A DNA stretch of 64,000 bases from Agrococcus jejuensis (lineage in GTDB: Bacteria; Actinomycetota; Actinomycetes; Actinomycetales; Microbacteriaceae), in NCBI RefSeq assembly GCF_007679035.1, contig NZ_VEFR01000002.1:475245-539244 (forward strand), written 5' to 3'. Shown here one piece after another: positions 26,279 through 33,259 of the stretch; the stretch's first letter is position 1; every line of letters begins with the position of its first letter. The position numbers were made by a program, and so were the translations under genes. The notes under the pieces were generated by a model. It was not told the DNA's origin, searched no databases, and worked only from the letters and a program-made list of their open reading frames with translations.

Positions 26279-26318
26279 CGCGATATATCGCGTCTCTGCC
26301 CAGTCACGATATATCGCG
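26279..26318. promoter_or_regulatory. Two CGATATATCG palindromes between the regulator and FKBP genes
   Basis: CGCGATATATCGCG (26279-26292) and CACGATATATCGCG (26305-26318) share the core CGATATATCG, with centres 26 bp apart. They are distinct from the TGAAAG operator. ATAT-centred palindromes like this are typical of PadR-family operators in actinobacteria, but no PadR gene is in the window, so the regulator is unassigned and may lie elsewhere. They could govern the divergent FKBP gene. Confidence 0.5.
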
Positions 26319-26378
26319 TCTTGTCGTGACGCAAGACCCGTCTCGTCGTGGATGCCGACCGTGCGGTTGGATGGAGGC

Positions 26379-26747
26379 ATGACCGACCTGACCCGTCCCG
26401 AGATCGACGCCCCCACCGGCCCCGCCCCCTCCGAGCTCGTCATCCGCGACATCGTCGTGGGCGAGGGCGCCGAGGCGACGCCCGGCGCCACCGTCGAGGT
26501 GCACTACCTCGGCGTCGAGCACGACTCGGGCGAGGAGTTCGACGCGTCGTGGAACCGCGGCCAGTCGATCGAGTTCCCGCTGCGCGGCCTCATCGCCGGC
26601 TGGCAGGAGGGCATCCCGGGCATGAAGGTCGGCGGTCGTCGCGAGCTCACGATCCCGCCGCACCTCGCCTACGGCCCCGCCGGCGGCGGCCACCGCCTCT
26701 CGGGCAAGACCCTGATCTTCGTCATCGACCTGCTCGGCGTCGCCTGA
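26379..26747 (+). CDS. FKBP-type peptidyl-prolyl cis-trans isomerase
   Basis: 122 aa, a single minimal FKBP domain. Conserved active-site residues are visible: VEVHYLGV with Tyr, GEEFDASWNRGQSIEFPL with Asp and Phe, GWQEGIPGMKVGGRRELTIPPHLAYG and the C-terminal LIFVIDLLGV, the drug- and substrate-binding pocket of the family. It should catalyse proline isomerisation in the cytoplasm (no signal peptide). Start ATG 26379 follows GGAGG closely; the upstream in-frame ATGs run into the palindromic control region and were rejected. Single-gene unit ending at a strong hairpin. Confidence 0.93.
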   Translation: MTDLTRPEIDAPTGPAPSELVIRDIVVGEGAEATPGATVEVHYLGVEHDSGEEFDASWNRGQSIEFPLRGLIAGWQEGIPGMKVGGRRELTIPPHLAYGPAGGGHRLSGKTLIFVIDLLGVA

Positions 26748-26777
26748 CCCATCCATCGCGCGCACCCGCGCGCTCTC

Positions 26778-26805
26778 GAGGCCCCCGCCATCCGGCGGGG
26801 GCCTC
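26778..26805 (+). terminator. Hairpin terminator after FKBP gene
   Basis: Perfect 12-base arms GAGGCCCCCGCC (26778-26789) and complement (26794-26805) with a 4-nt loop, 31 nt after the stop. GC-rich stem with no T-run, typical for this genome. Confidence 0.75.
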
Positions 26806-26822
26806 GCTGCGTCCCCCAGAAG

Positions 26823-26872
26823 ATTGAGGTTCTCGGCCGCTTGTGATGTCACAAGCGGCCGAAAACCCCAAT
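26823..26872. repeat. 50-bp near-perfect palindrome
   Basis: Arms of 24 bases pair with only two mismatches around a TG centre; the inner 14 bases (TCGGCCGCTTGTGA, 26833-26846) are perfect and meet TCACAAGCGGCCGA (26849-26862). It lies between the FKBP terminator and the FadR/GntR promoter at 26908, so it belongs to neither transcript with certainty. It resembles a REP-type hairpin; no second copy is in the window. Confidence 0.7.
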
Positions 26873-26907
26873 TCCCTAGGGGCGGTCGGGGTGACGGGGG
26901 CGCAGTG

Positions 26908-26969
26908 TTGACAGTCGGCGAAGAGTGGGCGTATCGTCGCGGATTGGTTAGACCAATGTGGTCAGACCA
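26908..26969 (+). promoter_or_regulatory. Promoter with twin GntR/FadR operators
   Basis: -35 TTGACA (26908-26913), 18-nt spacer, -10 TATCGT (26932-26937) is the cleanest promoter in the window. Directly downstream are ATTGGT-TAG-ACCAAT (26943-26957) and TGGTCAGACCA (26959-26969), two palindromes of the T-GGTC-N-GACC-A class bound by FadR-subfamily GntR regulators. Their position over the start of transcription suggests autorepression by the gene that follows. Confidence 0.7.
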
Positions 26970-26993
26970 ATGCTCGACTCGATGGAGAGGCTC

Positions 26994-27701
26994 ATGGACG
27001 ACGCGCTCGACGCCCTGGTGGCTCGCCTCGTCGATCTCTCCGCCGTCGAGCGCGACGGCACGCGTCGCCTCCCGCCCGAGCGCGAGCTCGTCGCGCAGCT
27101 CGACATGAGCCGTGGCACGCTGCGCGAGCGCCTCTCGCAGCTCGAGTCGCTGGGCATCCTCGACCGCCGCCAGGGCCACGGCACCTACCTGCGCTCCCCC
27201 GGCGCCTCCGTCGTGCGCACGACGTTCACCCTCATGGGCGCGCTCGGCGGCCTGCGCCCCGACCAGGTCGACCAGGCGCGCGAGATGCTCGAGATCGTCA
27301 CGACCGTCGAGGCCGCGAAGCTCGCCACCACGGGCGACGTCGCCGAGCTCGGCCGCCTCACCGACGCCATGATCGTCGCGACCGCCGCCGGCGACCATGA
27401 GGCGGGCCTCGAGGCCGACCTCGCCTTCCACCGCCATCTCGTGACGATCGTCGGCAACCCCATCCTCGACGTGCTGCAGGACGGCCTCGCAGGCATGCTG
27501 CGCGACACCCTCGCCGCCCGCCGCGCCAAGGCGCTGCGCACCGAGACGCCCGCAGCCGACGGCACCTACCGCACCGACACCGTGCACCGGCAGATCGTCG
27601 CCGCCCTCGCGGCGAACGACGCCGACGCCGCCCGCATCGCCATCCGCCTGCACTTCGACCACCACGACGCCGTCGTCGGCAGCACCGACGACGACGCCTG
27701 A
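26994..27701 (+). CDS. FadR-subfamily GntR transcriptional regulator 1
   Basis: 235 aa from ATG 26994, chosen because GGAGAGG sits just before it and because the two upstream in-frame ATGs lie in the operator region. The N-terminal winged helix is clear (LPPERELVAQLDMSRGTLRERLSQLESLGILDRRQGHGTYL), followed by a helical FCD ligand domain (MLEIVTTVEAAKL, DLAFHRHLVTIVGNPI, and H-containing metal-site helices HRQIVAALAANDADAARIAIRLHFDHH). These proteins repress catabolic operons and are released by a sugar-acid or similar ligand. It is the first gene of the operon with the dehydrogenase, importer and transketolase and has the promoter and twin operators described here. The ligand cannot be told from sequence. 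Confidence 0.88.
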   Translation: MDDALDALVARLVDLSAVERDGTRRLPPERELVAQLDMSRGTLRERLSQLESLGILDRRQGHGTYLRSPGASVVRTTFTLMGALGGLRPDQVDQAREMLEIVTTVEAAKLATTGDVAELGRLTDAMIVATAAGDHEAGLEADLAFHRHLVTIVGNPILDVLQDGLAGMLRDTLAARRAKALRTETPAADGTYRTDTVHRQIVAALAANDADAARIAIRLHFDHHDAVVGSTDDDA

Positions 27702-27710
27702 AGGGACACC

Positions 27711-28565
27711 ATGACCACCGCCACGTTCGTCGGCCTCGGCGCCATCGGCACCCCCATGTCGCAGCGCATCGCAGGCGCCGGCTTCGCCGTCACGGGCGTC
27801 GACCCGTTCGAGGCCGCTCGCGACCGCGCACGAGCCGCGGGCATCGACGCCGTCGCCTCCATCGCCGAGGCCCCCGCCGCCGGGCCGGTCGTCGTCATGG
27901 TCGCCACGGGCGAGCAGCTGGATGCCCTCGTCGACCAGGCCGAGGCCGCGGGCGTCGCCGCCGACCGCCTCTGGGTCGTCATGTCGACCGTCGGCCCCGC
28001 CGCCGTCGCGGCATCCGGCGCCCGCCTCCGCGCCCTCGGCGGTCGCGTCGTCGACGCCCCGGTCACGGGCGGCGTCGCTCGCGCCACCACCGGCGAGCTC
28101 ATCATCTTCGCCTCGGGCGCGCAGGCCGACCTCGACGAGGCCACCGCCGTGCTCGCCCCGCTCGGCACCGTGCGCACCGTCGGCACCGAGCTCGGCCAGG
28201 GCCAGGGCATCAAGGTCGTCAACCAGCACCTCTGCTCCGTCCACATCGTCGCGGCCGCCGAGGCCCTGCACCTCGGCGAGCAGCTCGGCCTCGACCAGGC
28301 GGCCGTGCTCGACCTCGTCGCCGGCGGCGCCGCAGGCTCGTGGATGCTGTCGGATCGCGGGCCGCGGATGCTCGAGGACGACCCGCAGGTCACCTCCACG
28401 ATCGGCATCTTCGTGAAGGACTCCGGACTCGTCGCCGACGCCGCTGCCGCCGCGGGCGCCGAGGTGCCCGTGCTCGCTGCAGCACGCGACCGCTACCTCG
28501 CCGCGGCGGCCGCCGGCCTCGACCGGGCCGACGACAGCCAGGTCATCCGCACCTACCAGCAGTAG
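27711..28565 (+). CDS. NAD(P)-dependent 3-hydroxyisobutyrate-dehydrogenase-family oxidoreductase
   Basis: 284 aa, nine bases after the regulator stop. The N-terminal Rossmann motif is GLGAIGTPM, the substrate loop APVTGGVARATTGELIIFASG is the DAPVSGG-type motif of the beta-hydroxyacid dehydrogenase family, and GIKVVNQHL contains the catalytic Lys. It resembles LtnD/GarR-type enzymes (L-threonate dehydrogenase, tartronate semialdehyde reductase) more than HIBADH itself. In an operon with a split transketolase and an MHS importer, it probably oxidises or reduces a hydroxy or aldehyde group of a sugar acid or a related C3-C4 compound. Exact substrate is not determinable; the operon suggests an alpha- or beta-hydroxyacid or aldehyde intermediate. 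Confidence 0.85.
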   Translation: MTTATFVGLGAIGTPMSQRIAGAGFAVTGVDPFEAARDRARAAGIDAVASIAEAPAAGPVVVMVATGEQLDALVDQAEAAGVAADRLWVVMSTVGPAAVAASGARLRALGGRVVDAPVTGGVARATTGELIIFASGAQADLDEATAVLAPLGTVRTVGTELGQGQGIKVVNQHLCSVHIVAAAEALHLGEQLGLDQAAVLDLVAGGAAGSWMLSDRGPRMLEDDPQVTSTIGIFVKDSGLVADAAAAAGAEVPVLAAARDRYLAAAAAGLDRADDSQVIRTYQQ

Positions 28566-28618
28566 ATCCCGCACCCGGGCGACGCAGTCGCCGCCCGGCA
28601 TCACCACCAGGAGCATCC

Positions 28619-29938
28619 ATGTCCGCACCCACCGTCTCCGGCACGCCGCCGAAGAAGGACAACGCCGTGAAGGTGTCGCTCGCCTCGATGATCGGCACGG
28701 TCGTCGAGTCGTACGACTTCTTCATCTACGCCACGGCGGCCGCCACCTACTTCGGCACCGTGTTCTTCGCCACCGACGACTCCATCGTCGGCGCGCTCGC
28801 CTCGTTCGCGACGCTCGCGATCGGCTTCCTCTTCCGCCCCATCGGCGGCTACCTCGCGGGCCACTTCGGCGACCGCATCGGGCGCAAGCGCGTGCTCATC
28901 TGGTCGCTCGTCGTCATGGGCGTCGTCACGACGCTCATCGGCGTGCTGCCGACCTTCGCGACCGTCGGCATCGCCGCACCGATCATGCTCATCGTGCTGC
29001 GCATCATCCAGGGCGTCGCGTACGGCGCCGAGTGGGGCGGCGCGGTGCTCATGGCCGTCGAGCACGCCCCCGAGCGTCGCCGCGGCTTCTTCGGTGCGCT
29101 GCCGCAGATCGGCATCCCCGGCGGCCTGCTGCTCGCCAACGGCGTCATCCTGCTCACGAGCGACCTGCCGGGCGACTGGGCGTGGCGCGTGCCGTTCCTC
29201 CTCGCCTCCGTCATGGTCATCGTCGGCATCTTCATCCGCCTCAAGGTCGCCGAGAGCCCCGCGTTCGAGGCCGTCAAGGAGTCGGGCGAGGTGCTGAAGG
29301 CTCCCGCGCTCGAGGCCATCAAGCAGGACTGGCGCTCGATCCTGCGCGTCATCGGCCTGCGGCTCGCCGAGACGGGTGGCTACTACGTCACCACCTCGTT
29401 CGTCGTCTCGTACGTCGGCCTCGCCGCCATCACCGACTCGCGCAACGTGCTCGTCGGCACCCTCGTGGGCTCGGCGATCGGCCTCGCGAGCCACCTGCTG
29501 TACGGGGCGTGGAGCGACCGCATCGGCCGCAAGAAGGTGTACCTCATCGGCTCGATCTTCACGATCCTCTTCGGCGTGCCGATGTTCCTGCTCATCAACA
29601 CGGGCTCGCTCGTCATGATCGTCGTCGCGGTCGCCTTGTCGCTCGTGCTGAGCCACGACCCGATCTTCGCCGTCGAGTCGAGCTGGTTCTCGGAGCTGTT
29701 CCCCGCGAACCGTCGCACGTCGGGCATCTCGCTCGGCTACAACGGCGCCGCGATCGTCGCCGGCTTCCTGCCCTTCATCGCCACGGCCGTCTACGGTGCC
29801 GTCGGCTGGATCGGCCCGGCCCTGCTGTTCTCGCTGCTCGGCGTCATCTCGACCGCCGTCGCCATCACCGCGCGGGAGACCGCGCCCGCGATCGTCGGCA
29901 CGAAGGCCGAGCAGCCCACCCTGGAAGGAGTCCGATGA
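28619..29938 (+). CDS. MFS transporter, metabolite:H+ symporter (MHS) family
   Basis: 439 aa with about twelve hydrophobic segments. The MHS signature is clear: GTVVESYDFFIYATAAA at the first helix, GHFGDRIGRKRVL in loop 2-3, and QGVAYGAEWGGAVLMAVEH in helix 5. Members import organic acids and related compounds with protons (citrate, alpha-ketoglutarate, shikimate, proline). Start ATG 28619 follows CCAGGAG. The stop overlaps the transketolase N-subunit start by ATGA, tightly tying uptake to that enzyme. It is a paralogue of the importer at 33260-34606, with which it shares a helix-1 motif but about as much divergence as typical family members. Confidence 0.88.
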   Translation: MSAPTVSGTPPKKDNAVKVSLASMIGTVVESYDFFIYATAAATYFGTVFFATDDSIVGALASFATLAIGFLFRPIGGYLAGHFGDRIGRKRVLIWSLVVMGVVTTLIGVLPTFATVGIAAPIMLIVLRIIQGVAYGAEWGGAVLMAVEHAPERRRGFFGALPQIGIPGGLLLANGVILLTSDLPGDWAWRVPFLLASVMVIVGIFIRLKVAESPAFEAVKESGEVLKAPALEAIKQDWRSILRVIGLRLAETGGYYVTTSFVVSYVGLAAITDSRNVLVGTLVGSAIGLASHLLYGAWSDRIGRKKVYLIGSIFTILFGVPMFLLINTGSLVMIVVAVALSLVLSHDPIFAVESSWFSELFPANRRTSGISLGYNGAAIVAGFLPFIATAVYGAVGWIGPALLFSLLGVISTAVAITARETAPAIVGTKAEQPTLEGVR

Positions 29939-30822
29939 CCACCGTCGCACCCACCACCGCGCACGCGGAGCGCCTGGAGCGCCTCGCCGAGCACGCGTAC
30001 AACGTGCGGATGCACGCCCTCCAGATGGGAGAGGTGCAGGGCCAGGGCTACGTCGGCCAGGCGCTCGGCGCCGCCGACATGCTCACGGTCGCGTACATGG
30101 ACCAGCTGCGCTACGACGTGGCCGACGAGCACTGGGAGGGCCGCGACCGCTTCCTGCTCTCGACGGGCCACTACGCCATCGGGCTCTACGCGGCGCTCGC
30201 CGAGGCGGGCATCGTGCCGCTCGAGGAGCTCGAGACGTACGGCTCCGACGACTCGCGTCTGCCGATGTCGGGCATGGCGTCGTACACGCCCGGCATGGAG
30301 ATCTCGGGCGGCTCGCTCGGCCACGGCCTCACGGTCGCGGTCGGCATGGCCCTCGGCCTGCGCCACCGCGGCCTCGCCGAGCAGCGCGTGTTCAACTTCC
30401 TCTCCGATGGCGAGCTCGACGAGGGCTCGACGTGGGAGGCCGCCATGGGTGCGGCGCACCACCGCCTCGGCAACCTCACCGCCATGGTCGACATGAACGC
30501 GCTGCAGGCCGACGGCCCCGCGCAGGGCGTGCTGCGCACCGAGCCCGTGCTCGAGAAGTGGCAGGCGTTCGGCTGGCACGCGATCCGCGTCGACGGCAAC
30601 GACCTCCCCGCGCTCGTGGATGCGTTCGACGAGGCGCGCTCGGTCGCGCAGCCCGAGGGGAAGCCGCAGGTCATCATCTGCGACACGAAGGTCGGCTCGG
30701 GAGTCACGATGCTCGAGGAGCGCGAGAAGGCGCACTTCATGCGCATCGAGGAGCACGAGTGGGCGATCTGCCGCGAGCAGCTCACCGCCCGCTACGAGGC
30801 AGCCAAGGAGGCAGCACGATGA
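29935..30822 (+). CDS. Transketolase, N-terminal (thiamine-diphosphate-binding) subunit
   Basis: 295 aa, corresponding only to the TPP-pyrophosphate half of transketolase. The TPP motif is present as SDGELDEGSTWEA with Asn further on in MNALQADG, a variant of GDGELQEG-N; GGSLGHGLTVAVGMALG is the family's cofactor loop. The partner subunit follows with an ATGA overlap. Two-subunit transketolases occur in specialised pathways (apulose-4-phosphate transketolase, sulfosugar transketolase), and in archaea and some bacteria replace the one-chain enzyme. Here they transfer a two-carbon ketol unit from the operon's substrate, probably to an aldose phosphate. The donor is unidentified. Confidence 0.88.
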   Translation: MTTVAPTTAHAERLERLAEHAYNVRMHALQMGEVQGQGYVGQALGAADMLTVAYMDQLRYDVADEHWEGRDRFLLSTGHYAIGLYAALAEAGIVPLEELETYGSDDSRLPMSGMASYTPGMEISGGSLGHGLTVAVGMALGLRHRGLAEQRVFNFLSDGELDEGSTWEAAMGAAHHRLGNLTAMVDMNALQADGPAQGVLRTEPVLEKWQAFGWHAIRVDGNDLPALVDAFDEARSVAQPEGKPQVIICDTKVGSGVTMLEEREKAHFMRIEEHEWAICREQLTARYEAAKEAAR

Positions 30823-31811
30823 GCACGACGGCAGCGCCCAAGCTGAAGACGAGCGCGATGATCGCGTCGTTCGCCGACCCCGGTCAGAAGACGGCGCCCG
30901 CGCCGTTCGGCCACGCGCTCGCGAAGGCTGCGGAGCAGGACGAGCGCATCGTCGGCCTCACCGCCGACCTCGGCAAGTACACCGACATGCACATCTTCGC
31001 CCAGGCGCACCCGGACCGGTACTTCCAGATGGGCATGAGCGAGCAGCTGCTCTTCGGCGCCGCCGCGGGCATGGCGGAGGCGGGCCTCACGCCGTTCGCC
31101 TCCACCTACTCGGTGTTCGCCGCGCGACGCGCGTACGACTTCATCTGCCTCGACATCGCCGAGCCGAACCTCAACGTCAACGTCGTCGGCGGCCTCCCGG
31201 GCCTCACGACCGGCTACGGTCCGAGCCACCAGGCGACGGAGGACATGGCGATCTTCCGCGGCATGCCGAACCTCACGATCGTCGACCCGTGCGACTCGAT
31301 CGACATCGAGCAGGCCGTGCCGCAGCTCGCCGCATCCGAGGGACCCACCTACCTGCGCCTGCTGCGCGGCAAGGTGCCGACGGTGCTCGACGAGTACGAC
31401 TACACGTTCGAGCTCGGCAAGGCGAAGGTGCTGCGCGGCGGCGCCGACGTCGTCTTCGTGTCGTCGGGGCTCATGACGATGCGTGCGCTGCAGGCGGCCG
31501 AGCTGCTCGCAGCGCACAAGGTCGACGTCGCGGTCGTGCACGCGCCGACGATCAAGCCGCTCGACGTCGACACGATCGTCGCCGAGCTCGACACCCCGCG
31601 CCTCGCGGTCACGCTCGAGAACCACTCCGTCGTGGGCGGGCTCTTCGAGTCGGTCGCGTCGGCGCTCGTGCGTCGCGGCGTCTCGCGCCGCGTCGTGCCC
31701 GTGGGCCTGCCGGATGCGTTCCTGGATGCGGGAGCCCTGCCGACGCTCCACGACCGGTACGGTCTGTCGAAGGAGAAGATCGTGGAGACGGTGCTCGCAG
31801 AGCTCGGCTGA
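30819..31811 (+). CDS. Transketolase, C-terminal (pyrimidine-binding) subunit
   Basis: 330 aa, coupled by ATGA overlap to the N-subunit. The pyrimidine domain has the catalytic Glu in GMSEQLLFGAAAGMAEAGLTPFASTYSVFAARRAYD and the C-terminal transketolase domain follows (DVAVVHAPTIKPLDVDTI, LENHSVVGGLFESVASAL). Together with the preceding gene it makes one functional enzyme. It is the last gene of the operon and ends at a strong hairpin (31831-31867) and a repeat array. As no kinase is visible in the operon, the substrate is either taken up already phosphorylated, phosphorylated elsewhere, or not phosphorylated at all. Confidence 0.88.
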   Translation: MSTTAAPKLKTSAMIASFADPGQKTAPAPFGHALAKAAEQDERIVGLTADLGKYTDMHIFAQAHPDRYFQMGMSEQLLFGAAAGMAEAGLTPFASTYSVFAARRAYDFICLDIAEPNLNVNVVGGLPGLTTGYGPSHQATEDMAIFRGMPNLTIVDPCDSIDIEQAVPQLAASEGPTYLRLLRGKVPTVLDEYDYTFELGKAKVLRGGADVVFVSSGLMTMRALQAAELLAAHKVDVAVVHAPTIKPLDVDTIVAELDTPRLAVTLENHSVVGGLFESVASALVRRGVSRRVVPVGLPDAFLDAGALPTLHDRYGLSKEKIVETVLAELG

Positions 31812-31830
31812 CGCCTCCTCCCCCAGACCG

Positions 31831-31867
31831 CGGCACGGCGGCGATCCCCAAGGTCGCCGCCGTGCCG
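31831..31867 (+). terminator. Hairpin terminator of the transketolase operon
   Basis: Perfect 14-base arms CGGCACGGCGGCGA (31831-31844) and complement (31854-31867) with a 9-nt loop, about 20 nt past the stop. No T-run follows, as elsewhere in this window. Confidence 0.7.
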
Positions 31868-31949
31868 CCTCTGCGTTCGCGGCCCGCGCCCTGCGGTGCC
31901 GCCGATGGAGCCGTGTCCCCCACCCCGCTCGTCGAGGAGCGGTCCCCCA

Positions 31950-32378
31950 CCAGCTGGTCGAGGAGCGCGCGAGCGCAGCGAGCACGCGTCACGAGACCCC
32001 GCGACCGCCGCTCCTGCCCAGCCACGCGCGTGGTCGCGTCGAGCAAGCACGTCACGAGGTCTCGTGACGGCACCTCGCTGCGCTCGGGGCCTCCTCGACC
32101 AGCTGCTGGGACGCGACCCCGAACGCGACATGCCCCGCAGCCGGTCGAGGAGCGCGCGAGCGCAGCGAGCACGCGTCACGAGACCACGCGACCGCCGCTC
32201 CTGCCAAGCCACGCGCGTGGTCGCGTCGAACGAGCACGTCACGAGGTCTCGTGACGGCTCCTCGCTGCGCTCGGGGCCTCCTCGACCAACTGCTGGGAGG
32301 CGACCCCGAGCGCGACATGCCCCGCAGCTGGTCGAGGAGCCCGCGAGCCCGAAGGGCGAGCACGCATCACGAGACCCG
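31950..32378. repeat. TCGAGGAG repeat array: 2.3 tandem copies of a 187-bp unit
   Basis: GGTCGAGGAGC recurs at 31956, 32143 and 32330, exactly 187 bp apart. Each full unit is a long inverted repeat: CAGCTGGTCGAGGAGC... GAGCGCAGCGAGC... GCGTCACGAGAC on one side, answered by GTCTCGTGACGG... CTCGCTGCGCTCGG... CCTCCTCGACCAGCTG, with a loop carrying CCACGCGCGTGG. The third copy is a half. Related single elements are at 36572, 56351 and 57778. It fills most of the 625-bp gap after the transketolase operon. Confidence 0.85.
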
Positions 32379-32436
32379 CCGTCCCCGCGAACGGCCCCGC
32401 GGATCGCCCCGAATCGAGGACGTGCAGCCGTCGCGG

Positions 32437-33084
32437 CTACGACGTCAACGTCGCCGCCGCCTCCATGTGGTGCGCGCGGATGACGGTGACGGCGTGCTCC
32501 TCGTCGCCGGTCTCGATCGCGTCGAGCATGTCGACGTGCCGATCCGTGTCCATGTTCGCCGTGGCCCGCTCGGGGCCCGCGTACATGATCGACATGCGGA
32601 TGGAGCCCTCGAGCTGCTGCCACTGATGCACGAGCGTGGTGTTGCCAGGGAACGAGACCAGGGCGCGGTGGAAGTCGAGGTCGGCCTCGATGAGCGCCGT
32701 CACCGAGCCGTCCTCCGCCGCACGCATGCGATCGATCGCCGCGCGCAACGCCGGCACGGCCTCCGCGATCCTGCCGGTCGAGATGATGATCCGGGCCGCG
32801 AGCGCCTCGAGGGCGCCGCGCACGAGGAAGATGTCCTCGATCTCGCGGGCGTCGAGGTTGCGCACGCTGAGCCGGCCGCGAGCGCCCGACTCGAGCAGGC
32901 CCTCCTGCTGCAGCTGTCGCATGGCCTCGCGCAGCGTGCCGCGGGAGATGCCGAGGCGCTCGGACAGGTCGGTCTCGACCATGTGCGTGCCGGGCACGAT
33001 CTCGCCGCTCGTGATCGCACGTCGCAGGGAGCCCACCGCGAGCTCGCGGAGGTTCGTGCGGTCGAGCCCGACGAGTGCGCTCAT
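32437..33084 (-). CDS. FadR-subfamily GntR transcriptional regulator 2
   Basis: 215 aa. The winged helix is SERLGISRGTLREAMRQLQQEGLLESGARGRLSVRNL, preceded by the characteristic RRAITSGEIVPG segment; the FCD ligand domain follows with DLDFHRALVSFPGNTTL and a His-rich metal site near the C-terminus (HVDMLDAIETGDEEHAVTVIRAHH). AGGGGG lies before ATG 33084. It is minus-strand and upstream of nothing; the gene reads away from the importer gene at 33260. Its likely target is the operator at 34696-34710, between that importer and the isomerase gene, because no other FadR/GntR is nearby and the motif TGTTGAC-GTCAACA fits the class. That pairing is inference. Confidence 0.88.
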   Translation of the reverse strand: MSALVGLDRTNLRELAVGSLRRAITSGEIVPGTHMVETDLSERLGISRGTLREAMRQLQQEGLLESGARGRLSVRNLDAREIEDIFLVRGALEALAARIIISTGRIAEAVPALRAAIDRMRAAEDGSVTALIEADLDFHRALVSFPGNTTLVHQWQQLEGSIRMSIMYAGPERATANMDTDRHVDMLDAIETGDEEHAVTVIRAHHMEAAATLTS

Positions 33085-33117
33085 GCGGTCCCCCTGGTTC
33101 CCCTCGTGGAGAAGGAT

Positions 33118-33148
33118 ACGGGGCGGATGCTGTGCGCATCCGCCCCGT
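33118..33148 (-). terminator. Hairpin terminator between importer 2 and FadR/GntR 2
   Basis: Perfect 13-base arms ACGGGGCGGATGC (33118-33130) and complement (33136-33148) with a 5-nt loop. Placed downstream of the minus-strand importer (stop 33260) and of the two 39-nt hairpins, and upstream of the regulator start. Confidence 0.7.
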
Positions 33149-33155
33149 GGTGCTC

Positions 33156-33243
33156 GGCGCCCGGCCGAGGTGTCGCTGGCAGCGACCGGGCGCCTGTCGG
33201 TTCCGGTGCCCGGCCGAAGTGTCGCTGGCAGCGACCGGGCACC
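33156..33243. repeat. Tandem pair of 39-nt hairpin repeats
   Basis: Two copies (33156-33194 and 33205-33243) follow the pattern GGYGCCCGG...TCGCTG-G-CAGCGA-CCGGGCRCC. Copy 1 has C at position 3 and G at position 37, copy 2 has T and A: a compensatory change keeping the outer stem. Inner stem TCGCTG/CAGCGA is identical. They sit between the importer stop and the 13-bp hairpin. A structured RNA, terminator cascade or repeat insertion are all possible. Confidence 0.8.
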
Positions 33244-33259
33244 GAGTCGGTGGCTCGCG

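Larger units (their letters stand above)
31812..32436. other. 625-bp intergenic region between the transketolase and FadR/GntR 2 genes
   Basis: Contains the transketolase hairpin (31831-31867), the 187-bp tandem repeat array (31950-32378) and a CGCGAACGGC...CGCGGATCGCC segment (near 32386-32408) that also occurs in the repeat at 57778. No coding frame here has gene-like character; the apparent open frames are GC-rich shadows of the repeats. Confidence 0.75.

Noticed and set aside
30000..31800. Frameshift between the transketolase halves
   Set aside because: The halves overlap by a clean ATGA with a ribosome site at AAGGAGG before the second; this is a true two-subunit enzyme rather than a broken one-chain gene.
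31921..32400. Small coding frames in the TCGAGGAG array
   Set aside because: Repeat-derived Arg/Ser-rich translations in all frames, no ribosome sites; identical across repeat copies.
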